A stretch of DNA of 6,109 nt, taken from the NCBI GenBank assembly GCA_948560485.1, contig CAOXUF010000139.1, positions 1-6,109 of the forward strand. Reading direction: 5' to 3'. The DNA is from an uncultured Eubacterium sp. GTDB taxonomy: Bacteria > Bacillota_A > Clostridia > Lachnospirales > Lachnospiraceae. Positions within the stretch are counted from its first letter, which is position 1. The number at the start of each line of letters is the position of its first letter. Shown piece by piece: positions 1 to 6,109 of this stretch. Under the pieces are notes generated by a model. It ran no database searches. It was not told the DNA's origin and saw only the letters and a list, made by a program, of their open reading frames with translations. Made by a program: the position numbers and the translations under genes.

Positions 1-616
1 TAATTACCAGATTAACAATTAGAAAAACTATCATTAAAAAGGCAATATACAAACAGCATTTGCCGATACCAAGGCAATCATAATCCAAGAAAAAGTATGG
101 ATATTTTGGAACATCAATAAATTCTTCCGGTCTGTTACAATGACATCTGGTAAAGAAACAAATAATATAAACCAAAGGAAACGCCAGCCATGTAATTATC
201 TGTTTCCATTCAAATAATCCTTTCGGCTGGAATATTATCCAGTCTAGTATAAACATGAAAGGAACAACATAATGTGCAAGTATACTTTCTAAAGGCAGCC
301 CTAATGATGTTATCGTATCATAGGATAAAATAATTTTATTTTCTGAAAAATGATAAACTAAAAATGTACAGACAATCGAAGATAATGCCATTCCTTTAAA
401 ATATGTTAATAGCCTAGAACGGGTATCTTTTCCTAGAAAATGTTTGATTAATAAAATAATCATAAAAATCAGACAAAAAATATTGCTCCATAAAGTAAAG
501 AAACTAAACTCATGGGCATTTATATTTCTGTCGTTTAAGTCCAAATGAATAAAAATTCCTGTGGCACAAATTATTATAAATGTAATTCGATAAATTAATT
601 CAAATCTCTGCTTCAT
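1..616 (-). CDS. Pr6Pr-type multi-spanning membrane protein, 3' end beyond left edge
   Basis: Read on the minus strand from ATG at 616-614, the frame stays open for 205 codons to the window edge, so the C-terminus is missing. The ATG is preceded by a good ribosome site, GGGAG seven bases upstream. The protein is strongly hydrophobic, with likely membrane segments near residues 9-25, 38-59, 73-90, 112-129, 142-156 and 187-205, which makes six. Recognisable family-like blocks are FTLWSN (40-45), HYVVPFMFILDW (115-126) and a tyrosine/proline-rich YPYFFLD (172-178) followed by LGIGK. These match what I know of the Pr6Pr (predicted six-transmembrane protein) family, whose function is unknown. Family members are usually a little over 200 residues, so probably only a short tail is lost. 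A Cys-His-Cys cluster (158-160) lies in the loop after segment five; its meaning is unknown. The gene is transcribed away from the acetyltransferase gene and is not part of its operon. The family call is from memory of motifs, not from a search. Confidence 0.75.
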   Translation of the reverse strand, partial: MKQRFELIYRITFIIICATGIFIHLDLNDRNINAHEFSFFTLWSNIFCLIFMIILLIKHFLGKDTRSRLLTYFKGMALSSIVCTFLVYHFSENKIILSYDTITSLGLPLESILAHYVVPFMFILDWIIFQPKGLFEWKQIITWLAFPLVYIICFFTRCHCNRPEEFIDVPKYPYFFLDYDCLGIGKCCLYIAFLMIVFLIVNLVI

Positions 617-827
617 ATCAAAACTCCCACTTTTATTATTTCCAAAGAAGTAAAATAAATAGTTGTTAAAAATTTCTTATTTATTTAAATAAAATACAAA
701 TAAAAAACACAAGTTTTTGTGATAAATCTTGAAGAAGAGCCCAATATATTGTATACTATATTAGTTAGAGTGGGCGCATTTTGCTCTGACAAATATTATT
801 AATTTACATCAGTGGAAATGAGAAGAT
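617..827. other. AT-rich divergent intergenic region
   Basis: This stretch separates the leftward membrane-protein gene from the rightward acetyltransferase gene and must hold regulation for both. The part from about 640 to 720 is almost entirely A and T and includes a 14-bp perfect palindrome at 680-693 (TTTATTTAAATAAA). I see no clear promoter for the leftward gene: the best minus-strand candidate is a weak TTGTGT element (717-712) with only a poor -10 match 17 bp further on. No open frame of useful length with a ribosome site was seen. Confidence 0.8.
729..757 (+). promoter_or_regulatory. Sigma-A-type promoter for the acetyltransferase-phosphatase unit
   Basis: The -35 element TTGAAG (729-734) and the -10 element TATACT (752-757) are separated by exactly 17 bp. 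Both hexamers differ little from TTGACA and TATAAT (four and five of six matches). Transcription would start near 764, giving a leader of about 64 nt before the ATG at 828. It is the best-formed promoter in the window and points into the two-gene unit downstream. The prediction rests on sequence only. Confidence 0.65.
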
Positions 828-1241
828 ATGCTTTTAGAAGAGAATCAATTAGACATAGATACATATTTGAAGTTACGTAAGACTGTTAACTGGAAAACAC
901 TTACGAGAGAGCAGGCAGAGAAAGCTATACAGGGAAGTCTGTTTACCGTTGTTGCTTTTGATGATGGACAACCTGTAGGGATGGGCAGAATTGTAGGTGA
1001 TGGTGCAGTCATCTGCTATATTCAGGACTTGATTGTCATTCCGGATTACCAGAGAAGCGGTGTGGGACAACAGATTATGGAATATCTGATTGACTACGTA
1101 AAGAAATTGAAACTGCCGGATACAGAGATTATGCTTGACCTGATGTGTGCAGTCGGACGGGAAGAGTTTTACAAGAAGTATGGGTTTATAGCCAGACCAA
1201 CAGAAAAACTGGGGCCTGGAATGATTATGTATATTGAATAG
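828..1241 (+). CDS. GNAT family N-acetyltransferase
   Basis: The predicted protein has 137 residues, a normal length for a compact single-domain GNAT enzyme, which transfers an acetyl group from acetyl-CoA to an amine. The acetyl-CoA pyrophosphate-binding motif A is clear: a beta-strand (IQDLIVIP, 65-72) followed by QRSGVG at 75-80, fitting the Q/R-x-x-G-x-G/A pattern, and then the helix QQIMEYLIDYVKK. The C-terminal FYKKYGF (114-120) is the usual motif-B tyrosine region, and RPTEKLGPGMIMY (123-135) closes the fold. There is no signal peptide, so it is cytosolic. The substrate cannot be told from sequence; it could be a small-molecule amine or a protein. The ATG at 828 has a modest purine-rich upstream stretch (GGAAATGAG). 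A second ATG at 818 is in another frame and soon stops. The gene lies 9 bp before the phosphatase gene and is likely cotranscribed with it. Confidence 0.9.
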   Translation: MLLEENQLDIDTYLKLRKTVNWKTLTREQAEKAIQGSLFTVVAFDDGQPVGMGRIVGDGAVICYIQDLIVIPDYQRSGVGQQIMEYLIDYVKKLKLPDTEIMLDLMCAVGREEFYKKYGFIARPTEKLGPGMIMYIE

Positions 1242-1244
1242 AGG
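1240..1244 (+). promoter_or_regulatory. Ribosome binding site that fixes the phosphatase start
   Basis: AGAGG at 1240-1244 overlaps the end of the acetyltransferase stop codon. It lies six bases before ATG 1251 but directly touches the in-frame TTG at 1245. The spacing favours ATG 1251 as the real start. Confidence 0.7.
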
Positions 1245-1250
1245 TTGCAG

Positions 1251-1910
1251 ATGAATATTTATTTAATACGGCATGGCAGACAAAACAGCAGGCTTTGTAA
1301 TGTAGATGTGGAACTTTCAAAAGAGGGAAGAGAGCAGGCAGAACTGGCAGGAGAGAGATTGAGAAATTATGAAATCGAAGCAGTTTATTCCAGTCAATTA
1401 CTGCGTGCGAAAGAGACAGCAGATATTATCAATCAATATCTGGATAAGCCAAGAGTGATAGATGAAAGATGGCAGGAGGCAGACTTTGGAGGAATGACAG
1501 GACTGTCCGATGAGGAAATGAAGCAAAAGTATGGTGATTTTCTGGCAAAGAGAGCGACTATGACAGAGGATATCCCTTATCCTGATGGTGGGGAAAACTG
1601 CCAGATGGTATTTCATCGTGCATTTGCTGCGTTAAAAGATTTGACAAAGCAGCCTTATGAAAATGTGTGTGTGGTAACCCATGGTGGAGTTCTCAGGGCA
1701 TTGCTCACAGGACTGGTGGGTGCAGATTATGCGAAGTGGCTTACTTTTGGAAGACAGATTGAAAACTGCAGTATTACCCATATCATGTATGATGAAAAAA
1801 TGGAAACATTTCATATCGAGAGATTGAATGACTTTGCACATTTTGAAGGAAAAGATTATTTGATGAGAAAACATTTCGGGAATGGTTTCTTTCAAGTGAA
1901 AAAAGGTTAA
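1251..1910 (+). CDS. Histidine phosphatase family protein (phosphoglycerate mutase-like)
   Basis: This protein of 219 residues belongs to the histidine phosphatase (phosphoglycerate mutase-like) superfamily, in which a histidine is transiently phosphorylated. The N-terminal signature LIRHG (5-9) carries the nucleophile His8 and phosphate-binding Arg7. SSQLLRAKETA (47-57) supplies the second conserved Arg (52) region. The acidic residue is likely Glu76 in WQEADFGGMTG, and THGG (143-146) holds the second catalytic His144. The PDGGE block at 111-115 is also typical. Members of about 200-220 residues include the cobalamin-pathway phosphatase CobC, PhoE-like broad phosphatases and GpmB-like proteins; the sequence does not decide among them, and no cobalamin genes are adjacent. 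It is cytosolic, with no signal or membrane segment. ATG 1251 is chosen over the upstream TTG at 1245 because of ribosome-site spacing. It sits 9 bp after the acetyltransferase gene and very probably shares its mRNA; a metabolic link is not evident. Confidence 0.93.
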   Translation: MNIYLIRHGRQNSRLCNVDVELSKEGREQAELAGERLRNYEIEAVYSSQLLRAKETADIINQYLDKPRVIDERWQEADFGGMTGLSDEEMKQKYGDFLAKRATMTEDIPYPDGGENCQMVFHRAFAALKDLTKQPYENVCVVTHGGVLRALLTGLVGADYAKWLTFGRQIENCSITHIMYDEKMETFHIERLNDFAHFEGKDYLMRKHFGNGFFQVKKG

Positions 1911-1992
1911 ATAAAATAAGAGTATATTTGAGAAAAGATACAAAATGTAAACAAGTTATAATTATAATAGGTTATATCAAGTGAGGTTAGAA
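1911..1992 (+). promoter_or_regulatory. Candidate promoter region of the topoisomerase operon with two adjacent -10 elements
   Basis: Two perfect TATAAT hexamers follow one another without a gap at 1957-1962 and 1963-1968, 25-36 bp before the B-subunit ATG. Neither has a good -35 at 16-18 bp: the closest TTGAGA (1928-1933) is 23 bp away from the first hexamer, and no TG extension is present. The stretch 1956-1967 is also a perfect 12-bp palindrome, so a -10 can be read on the minus strand too. No hairpin with a T-run follows the phosphatase gene, so read-through from the upstream unit is possible. Confidence 0.5.
1981..1986 (+). promoter_or_regulatory. Ribosome binding site that fixes the B-subunit start
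   Basis: GTGAGG lies six bases before ATG 1993. The in-frame GTG at 1981 is itself the first codon of this Shine-Dalgarno motif, and it would add only M-R-L-E to a protein whose family normally begins just before the D-G-N-S/ I-x-V-L-E-G-L block. ATG 1993 is therefore preferred. Confidence 0.7.
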
Positions 1993-3900
1993 ATGGCAAA
2001 TAATTATGATGGAAATAGTATTTCCGTACTAGAAGGACTGGAACCGGTCAGGAAACGCCCGGGAATGTATATTGGAAGTGTGGGGACAAAAGGACTCAAT
2101 CATCTCATATACGAAATTGTGGATAATTCTGTAGATGAACATCTGGCAGGACAGTGTTCAGAAATTACAGTAACATTGGAGAAAGATGGTTCAGCAACGA
2201 TTAAAGATAACGGAAGAGGTATTCCGGTAGACATCAATGAGCAGACCGGACGACCGGCGGTTGAGGTTGTATTTACGACTTTGCATGCCGGAGGAAAATT
2301 TGGAGACGGAAATTATAAAATCTCTGGTGGACTGCATGGTGTTGGTTCCTCTGTAGTAAATGCATTATCATTGTGGCTGGAAGTCAATGTAAAGCGTGAT
2401 GGAAAAGTATATAATCAGAGATATGAACAGGGAAAAATCTGTTATGACTTAAAAGAAACAGGTACATGCAGAAAGAATGATACAGGTACGACAGTAAACT
2501 TTTTCCCGGATGGAGAGATATTTGAAAAAATATATTTCAAGGCAGAGTCCATTAAGAGCAGACTTCATGAGACGGCTTATCTGAACCCGGAGCTGTCAAT
2601 TATATTTGAAAATAAGCGTGTCGGAGAAGAAGAGACGGTTACATTTCATGAACCGGATGGTATCAAAGCTTTTATTGCTGACATGAATAAGGATAAAGAA
2701 AAGGTAACAGACATTGTTTATTTTAAGAATGACATTGATGGTATCGAAATAGAGGTGGCATTCCAGTATATCAATGAGTTTACGGAGAATATTTCAGGTT
2801 TCTGTAATAACATTTATACGCAGGAAGGCGGTACGCATATTACAGGATTTAAGTCGATATTGACACAGACCATAAATCAGTATGCAAGAGAGCTTGGTAC
2901 TTTAAAGGAAAAAGATGCGAACTTTACCGGAGCAGATGTAAGAAACGGTCTGGTGGCAGTGGTAGCCTGTAAACATCCGGACCCACGATTTGAAGGGCAG
3001 ACGAAGACAAAGCTGGACAACCCTGATGCAGAGAAAGTGACAAAGAACATTGCAGGGGAGCAGTTGACACTGTACTTTGATAAAAACTTAGAAACACTTA
3101 AGAATGTTATCAGTTGTGCAGAAAAGTCGGCAAAGATTCGAAAGTCTGAAGAAAAAGCGAAGACAAATATGCTTTCAAAGAGTAAGTTCTCGATTGACAG
3201 TAACGGAAAACTTGCAAACTGTGAAAGCAGAAAGGCAGAGGATTGTGAAATCTTTATTGTGGAGGGAGATTCTGCGGGAGGTTCTGCAAAGACTGCCAGA
3301 GATAGAAAGACACAGGCAATCATGCCGATACGAGGAAAGATATTAAATGTGGAAAAGGCTTCTATGGATAAGGTATTAGCCAATGCAGAGATAAAAACAA
3401 TGATTAATGCATTTGGCTGTGGATTTTCCGAAGGATACGGAAATGATTTTGATATTGAGAAGTTAAAATTCCACAAAATTATTATTATGACGGATGCGGA
3501 TGTGGACGGTTCCCATATTGACACACTGCTTCTCACATTCTTTTACAGATTTATGCCGGAATTAATTACACATGGTCATGTATATATTGCAACACCACCG
3601 CTCTATAAGGTCGTACCGAAACGGGGTGAAGGAGAGTATTTATATGATGATAAGGCATTAGAGAAGTATAGAAAGACACACAATGGTTTCACATTGCAGC
3701 GTTATAAAGGACTTGGAGAAATGGATCCGGAACAGTTATGGGAGACGACATTGGATCCGAAGAGAAGAATATTAAAACAGGTGGAAATAGAAGATGCAAG
3801 ACTGGCGTCCGATGTGACGAGCATGCTGATGGGCAGTGAAGTAGGACCAAGACGTGAATTTATTTATAAACATGCAAAAGATGCAGATTTAGATATCTAG
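1993..3900 (+). CDS. parE: DNA gyrase/topoisomerase IV subunit B (ParE-like)
   Basis: Complete 635-residue type IIA topoisomerase B subunit, a normal Gram-positive length. It hydrolyses ATP to drive strand passage and partners the A subunit encoded next. The GHKL ATPase domain shows Glu41 (catalytic base) and Asn45 in YEIVDNSVDE, DNGRGIP (72-78) and the ATP-lid block GGLHGVG (112-118). The transducer domain has QTKTKL (336-341), whose lysine contacts ATP. The TOPRIM domain has EGDSAGG (424-430), RGKILNVEKA (447-456) and the metal-binding DADVDGSHI (501-509). It ends with QRYKGLGEM (569-577) and a GyrB-like Asp-Leu-Asp-Ile tail. GyrB and ParE are hard to separate: the tail and TOPRIM look GyrB-like, while VNVKRDGKVYN and the ETGTC/TGTTV segment resemble ParE. 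The symbol parE is provisional and rests mainly on the partner subunit lacking a GyrA box; gyrB is the alternative. The TOPRIM drug-contact positions keep Asp426 and Arg447, as usual in Gram-positives. Confidence 0.9.
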   Translation: MANNYDGNSISVLEGLEPVRKRPGMYIGSVGTKGLNHLIYEIVDNSVDEHLAGQCSEITVTLEKDGSATIKDNGRGIPVDINEQTGRPAVEVVFTTLHAGGKFGDGNYKISGGLHGVGSSVVNALSLWLEVNVKRDGKVYNQRYEQGKICYDLKETGTCRKNDTGTTVNFFPDGEIFEKIYFKAESIKSRLHETAYLNPELSIIFENKRVGEEETVTFHEPDGIKAFIADMNKDKEKVTDIVYFKNDIDGIEIEVAFQYINEFTENISGFCNNIYTQEGGTHITGFKSILTQTINQYARELGTLKEKDANFTGADVRNGLVAVVACKHPDPRFEGQTKTKLDNPDAEKVTKNIAGEQLTLYFDKNLETLKNVISCAEKSAKIRKSEEKAKTNMLSKSKFSIDSNGKLANCESRKAEDCEIFIVEGDSAGGSAKTARDRKTQAIMPIRGKILNVEKASMDKVLANAEIKTMINAFGCGFSEGYGNDFDIEKLKFHKIIIMTDADVDGSHIDTLLLTFFYRFMPELITHGHVYIATPPLYKVVPKRGEGEYLYDDKALEKYRKTHNGFTLQRYKGLGEMDPEQLWETTLDPKRRILKQVEIEDARLASDVTSMLMGSEVGPRREFIYKHAKDADLDI

Positions 3901-3906
3901 GGAGGT
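3901..3906 (+). promoter_or_regulatory. Strong ribosome binding site of the A subunit
   Basis: GGAGGT directly follows the B-subunit stop codon (3898-3900) and lies four bases before ATG 3911 (five bases from GGAGG). It is the strongest ribosome site in the window. With only 10 bp between the genes it points to coupled production of the two partner subunits. Confidence 0.85.
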
Positions 3907-3910
3907 AAAA

Positions 3911-6109
3911 ATGGCAGAGCAGATTATTAAAACAGAATATTCTGAAGTGATGCAGAAAAGTTATATTGATTACGCCATGAGCGTTATCTGTGCCAGAGCC
4001 CTTCCGGATGCAAGAGATGGGTTGAAACCGGTGCAGAGACGTGTTTTATATGCAATGGACCAGTTGGGATTATCTCATGATAAACCACACCGTAAGTCAG
4101 CACGTATTGTCGGTGATACGATGGGTAAGTATCATCCGCATGGTGACAGTTCTATTTATGAGACATTGGTGGTTCTGGAACAGGAATTTAAGAAAGGTAT
4201 GGCATTGGTTGACGGTCATGGAAACTTTGGCTCTATCGAGGGAGACGGAGCGGCAGCCATGCGTTATACGGAGGCGAGGTTACAGAAATTTACCGAAGAT
4301 GCATACCTTGCAGATTTGAATAAAGATGTTGTAGATTTTATACCAAATTTTGACGAGACAGAGAAAGAACCACAGGTACTTCCGGTTCGTGTGCCAAATC
4401 TTTTGGTGAATGGAGCAGAAGGTATAGCAGTTGGTATGACGACCAGTATTCCGACACATAATCTGGGAGAGGTGCTGGATGCAGTCATTGCATATATGGA
4501 AAAAAACAGCATTACGACAGAAGAGTTGATGCAGATTATGCCGGGACCTGATTTTCCTACAGGGGGTATTGTGGCAAACAAGTCAGAACTGTTAAATATT
4601 TACGAGACAGGTGTAGGAAAAATTAAACTTCGTGGAAAACTGGAGTTTGAAAAAGGAAAAGGCAGAGAAAAGGATAAACTTGTCATTACAGAGATTCCAT
4701 ACACGATGATTGGAGCGGGAATTGGTAAATGTATTTCCGATATTATTGATTTGGTAGAGACAAAAAAGACCAATGATATTGTTGACATTTCCAATGCTTC
4801 TAATAAAGACGGTATTCGAATTGTGCTGGAACTTCGAAAAGGAGCAGATGTTGAGAAACTCAAAAATATGCTCTATAAGAAGACAAAGTTAGAAGATACT
4901 TTTGGAGTCAATATGCTTGCAATTGCGGATGGCAGACCGGAAGTTATGGGACTGAAAAAGATTATTTCTTATAATGTGGAATTTCAGTATGAACTTGCCA
5001 CACGCAAATATACGACATTGCTGAATAAGGCATTAGAGCAGAAAGAAATTAAAGAGGGTCTGATTAAGGCAACAAATATTATAGATTTGATTATTGAGAT
5101 TATCAGAGGATGCCAGAGTCAGAAGCAGGTAAAAGAATGTCTCGTAAAAGGTAAGACAGAGGGAATAAAATTCAAGAATCCGGAGTCAGAAATTTTGGCG
5201 GGCAATCTCTGCTTTACAGAGCGTCAGGCACAGGCGATTCTTGATTTGAGACTTGCAAAATTAATTGGTCTGGAACTCATGGCGCTTCAAAAAGAATATG
5301 AAGAGTTAGTAAACCAGATTGCCGATTATGAGGAAATTTTAAACAGTAAACGTGCGATGACACGTGCAATTAAGAAGGACCTTCAGAATATTAAAAAGGA
5401 ATATAACAGAGAACGGCGCACTGTGATAGAAGATGGAAAAGAAGCAGTTTATGATGAGAATGCTTTTATAGAGCAGGAAGTTGTTTTTGTTCAGGATAAG
5501 TTTGGTTATGCGAAGCTTTTAGAGCCGGCAGCCTTTGACAGAAATATCGAGTCTGTTACAAGGGATAACAAGTATTACTTTAACTGTATGAATACTGACA
5601 GTATCTGCATTTTTACGGATAATGGTAATGTACATCAGATCAAAGTTCATAAAATTCCAACAAAGAAAGTCAGGGAAAAGGGAGTACCGATTGACAATCT
5701 CGGAAATTATTCGAGTCAGGGAGAGAGTATTGTTGCATTACTATCTTTTGATATGATAAAAAATAAAAAGTTACTGTTTACAACGAAAAATGGAATGATT
5801 AAGTTAGTCGACGGTAATGAGTTTGAGACGAACAGAAAGACGATAGCAGCGACGAAACTTGGAAAAGATGACGAAGTCGTGTCTGTTAAGATTACAAGAG
5901 TGTCCGAGCGGGAAGTGGTACAGGAAGATATAGGGATGCCCGTTATGCTTTCCGGCGGTTCAGACGAATTTGAACTATTGGATTTTGAGCAGATGGAGTT
6001 CGGGCAGATGGATATGATTGCACAAGATGTACCGGATACAGAGCTGCAATATACGAGAGAGATTCTCGTACTACAGACGAATGATGGAATTTTCTTAAGA
6101 TTTAGATCG
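3911..6109 (+). CDS. parC: DNA gyrase/topoisomerase IV subunit A (ParC-like), 3' end beyond right edge
   Basis: The frame is open for 733 codons to the window edge without a stop. This is the DNA-cleaving subunit of a type IIA topoisomerase. The winged-helix core has GKYHPHGDSSIYE (72-84), GNFGSIEGDGAAAMRYTEARL with catalytic Tyr119 just after Arg118, and GIAVGM (171-176) with the isoleucine that intercalates into DNA in relatives. A helical coiled-coil region follows at about 340-450. The beta-pinwheel C-terminal domain starts near 520 (EVVFVQDKFGYAKLL), with later blades around 590-640 (FTDNGNVHQIKVHKIP, LLFTTKNGMIKLVDG). No QRRGGKG-type GyrA box is seen after the first blade, which argues against a DNA-wrapping gyrase and for a ParC-like enzyme; the core itself looks rather GyrA-like, so gyrA remains possible. 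Residues 665-716 form an acidic stretch. The quinolone-contact positions are Ser80 and Glu84, the usual sensitive-type residues. It is cotranscribed with the B subunit. Confidence 0.9.
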   Translation, partial: MAEQIIKTEYSEVMQKSYIDYAMSVICARALPDARDGLKPVQRRVLYAMDQLGLSHDKPHRKSARIVGDTMGKYHPHGDSSIYETLVVLEQEFKKGMALVDGHGNFGSIEGDGAAAMRYTEARLQKFTEDAYLADLNKDVVDFIPNFDETEKEPQVLPVRVPNLLVNGAEGIAVGMTTSIPTHNLGEVLDAVIAYMEKNSITTEELMQIMPGPDFPTGGIVANKSELLNIYETGVGKIKLRGKLEFEKGKGREKDKLVITEIPYTMIGAGIGKCISDIIDLVETKKTNDIVDISNASNKDGIRIVLELRKGADVEKLKNMLYKKTKLEDTFGVNMLAIADGRPEVMGLKKIISYNVEFQYELATRKYTTLLNKALEQKEIKEGLIKATNIIDLIIEIIRGCQSQKQVKECLVKGKTEGIKFKNPESEILAGNLCFTERQAQAILDLRLAKLIGLELMALQKEYEELVNQIADYEEILNSKRAMTRAIKKDLQNIKKEYNRERRTVIEDGKEAVYDENAFIEQEVVFVQDKFGYAKLLEPAAFDRNIESVTRDNKYYFNCMNTDSICIFTDNGNVHQIKVHKIPTKKVREKGVPIDNLGNYSSQGESIVALLSFDMIKNKKLLFTTKNGMIKLVDGNEFETNRKTIAATKLGKDDEVVSVKITRVSEREVVQEDIGMPVMLSGGSDEFELLDFEQMEFGQMDMIAQDVPDTELQYTREILVLQTNDGIFLRFRS

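Noticed and set aside
707..721. Hairpin CACAA-loop-TTGTG followed on the minus strand by a T-run, resembling a terminator
   Set aside because: The stem is only 5 bp and AT-rich, and it lies upstream of the leftward gene, where no minus-strand transcript is known to need ending.
1245..1250. TTG at 1245 as start of the phosphatase
   Set aside because: It directly abuts the Shine-Dalgarno motif, leaving no spacing, whereas ATG 1251 is well placed and gives the usual short N-terminus before the RHG motif.
1398..1943. Two minus-strand frames opposite the phosphatase gene
   Set aside because: Both are antisense to the conserved phosphatase motifs, and neither has a ribosome site or a recognisable product.
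1928..1962. Promoter made of TTGAGA and the first TATAAT before the B subunit
   Set aside because: The 23-bp spacer is far outside the usual 16-18 bp, so the two elements are unlikely to work together.
2877..3536. A 219-codon open frame on the minus strand inside the B-subunit gene
   Set aside because: It lies opposite the conserved transducer and TOPRIM coding sequence, has no supporting ribosome site or family motif, and its Ser/Phe-rich composition is what the complement of a Lys/Glu-rich gene gives.
4041..4581. Open frames overlapping the A-subunit gene on both strands (4041-4319 plus, 4264-4581 minus)
   Set aside because: They are in other frames of a highly conserved catalytic region with continuous recognisable protein; no motifs of their own.
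4600..4863. A minus-strand frame of 87 codons within the A-subunit gene
   Set aside because: It is antisense to a clear coding region and shows only low-complexity Ser/Phe/Pro composition.

Overview
The window looks like a chromosomal segment of an AT-rich, low-GC Gram-positive bacterium, most likely a Clostridia member of the Lachnospiraceae type. This is inferred from strong Shine-Dalgarno sites (GGAGG, GTGAGG, AGAGG), heavy use of AGA for arginine, near-consensus sigma-A promoters, and the style of the topoisomerase proteins. The genus cannot be fixed by eye.

Layout: (1) Positions 1-616, minus strand, hold the 5' two thirds or more of a gene for a multi-spanning membrane protein of the Pr6Pr type, running off the left edge. 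(2) Positions 617-827 are a very AT-rich divergent intergenic region with a near-consensus promoter facing right. (3) A two-gene plus-strand unit encodes a GNAT acetyltransferase (828-1241) and a histidine-phosphatase/phosphoglycerate-mutase-like enzyme (1251-1910), 9 bp apart. (4) A short AT-rich gap (1911-1992) carries two perfect, adjacent -10 hexamers. (5) A complete type IIA topoisomerase B subunit (1993-3900) is followed after 10 bp by its A subunit (3911 to the right edge, 733 residues visible, no stop).

The last two genes form one enzyme: the B subunit binds ATP and supplies the TOPRIM metal site, and the A subunit supplies the DNA-cleaving tyrosine and the DNA-binding C-terminal domain. 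The A subunit has gyrase-like core motifs, but the canonical GyrA box (QRRGGKG) is absent from the first blade of its C-terminal domain and from everything else visible. I therefore prefer a topoisomerase IV-like (ParE/ParC) role to that of the main gyrase. No dnaA, dnaN or recF is visible next to it, which fits a second topoisomerase locus away from the origin, although only the flanks inside this window can be checked.

No mobile element, CRISPR array, tRNA, rRNA or recognisable riboswitch was found. I see no convincing new biological system. The most noteworthy points are the missing GyrA box, an acidic insertion-like stretch near the visible end of the A subunit, and the palindromic double -10 upstream of the topoisomerase operon.
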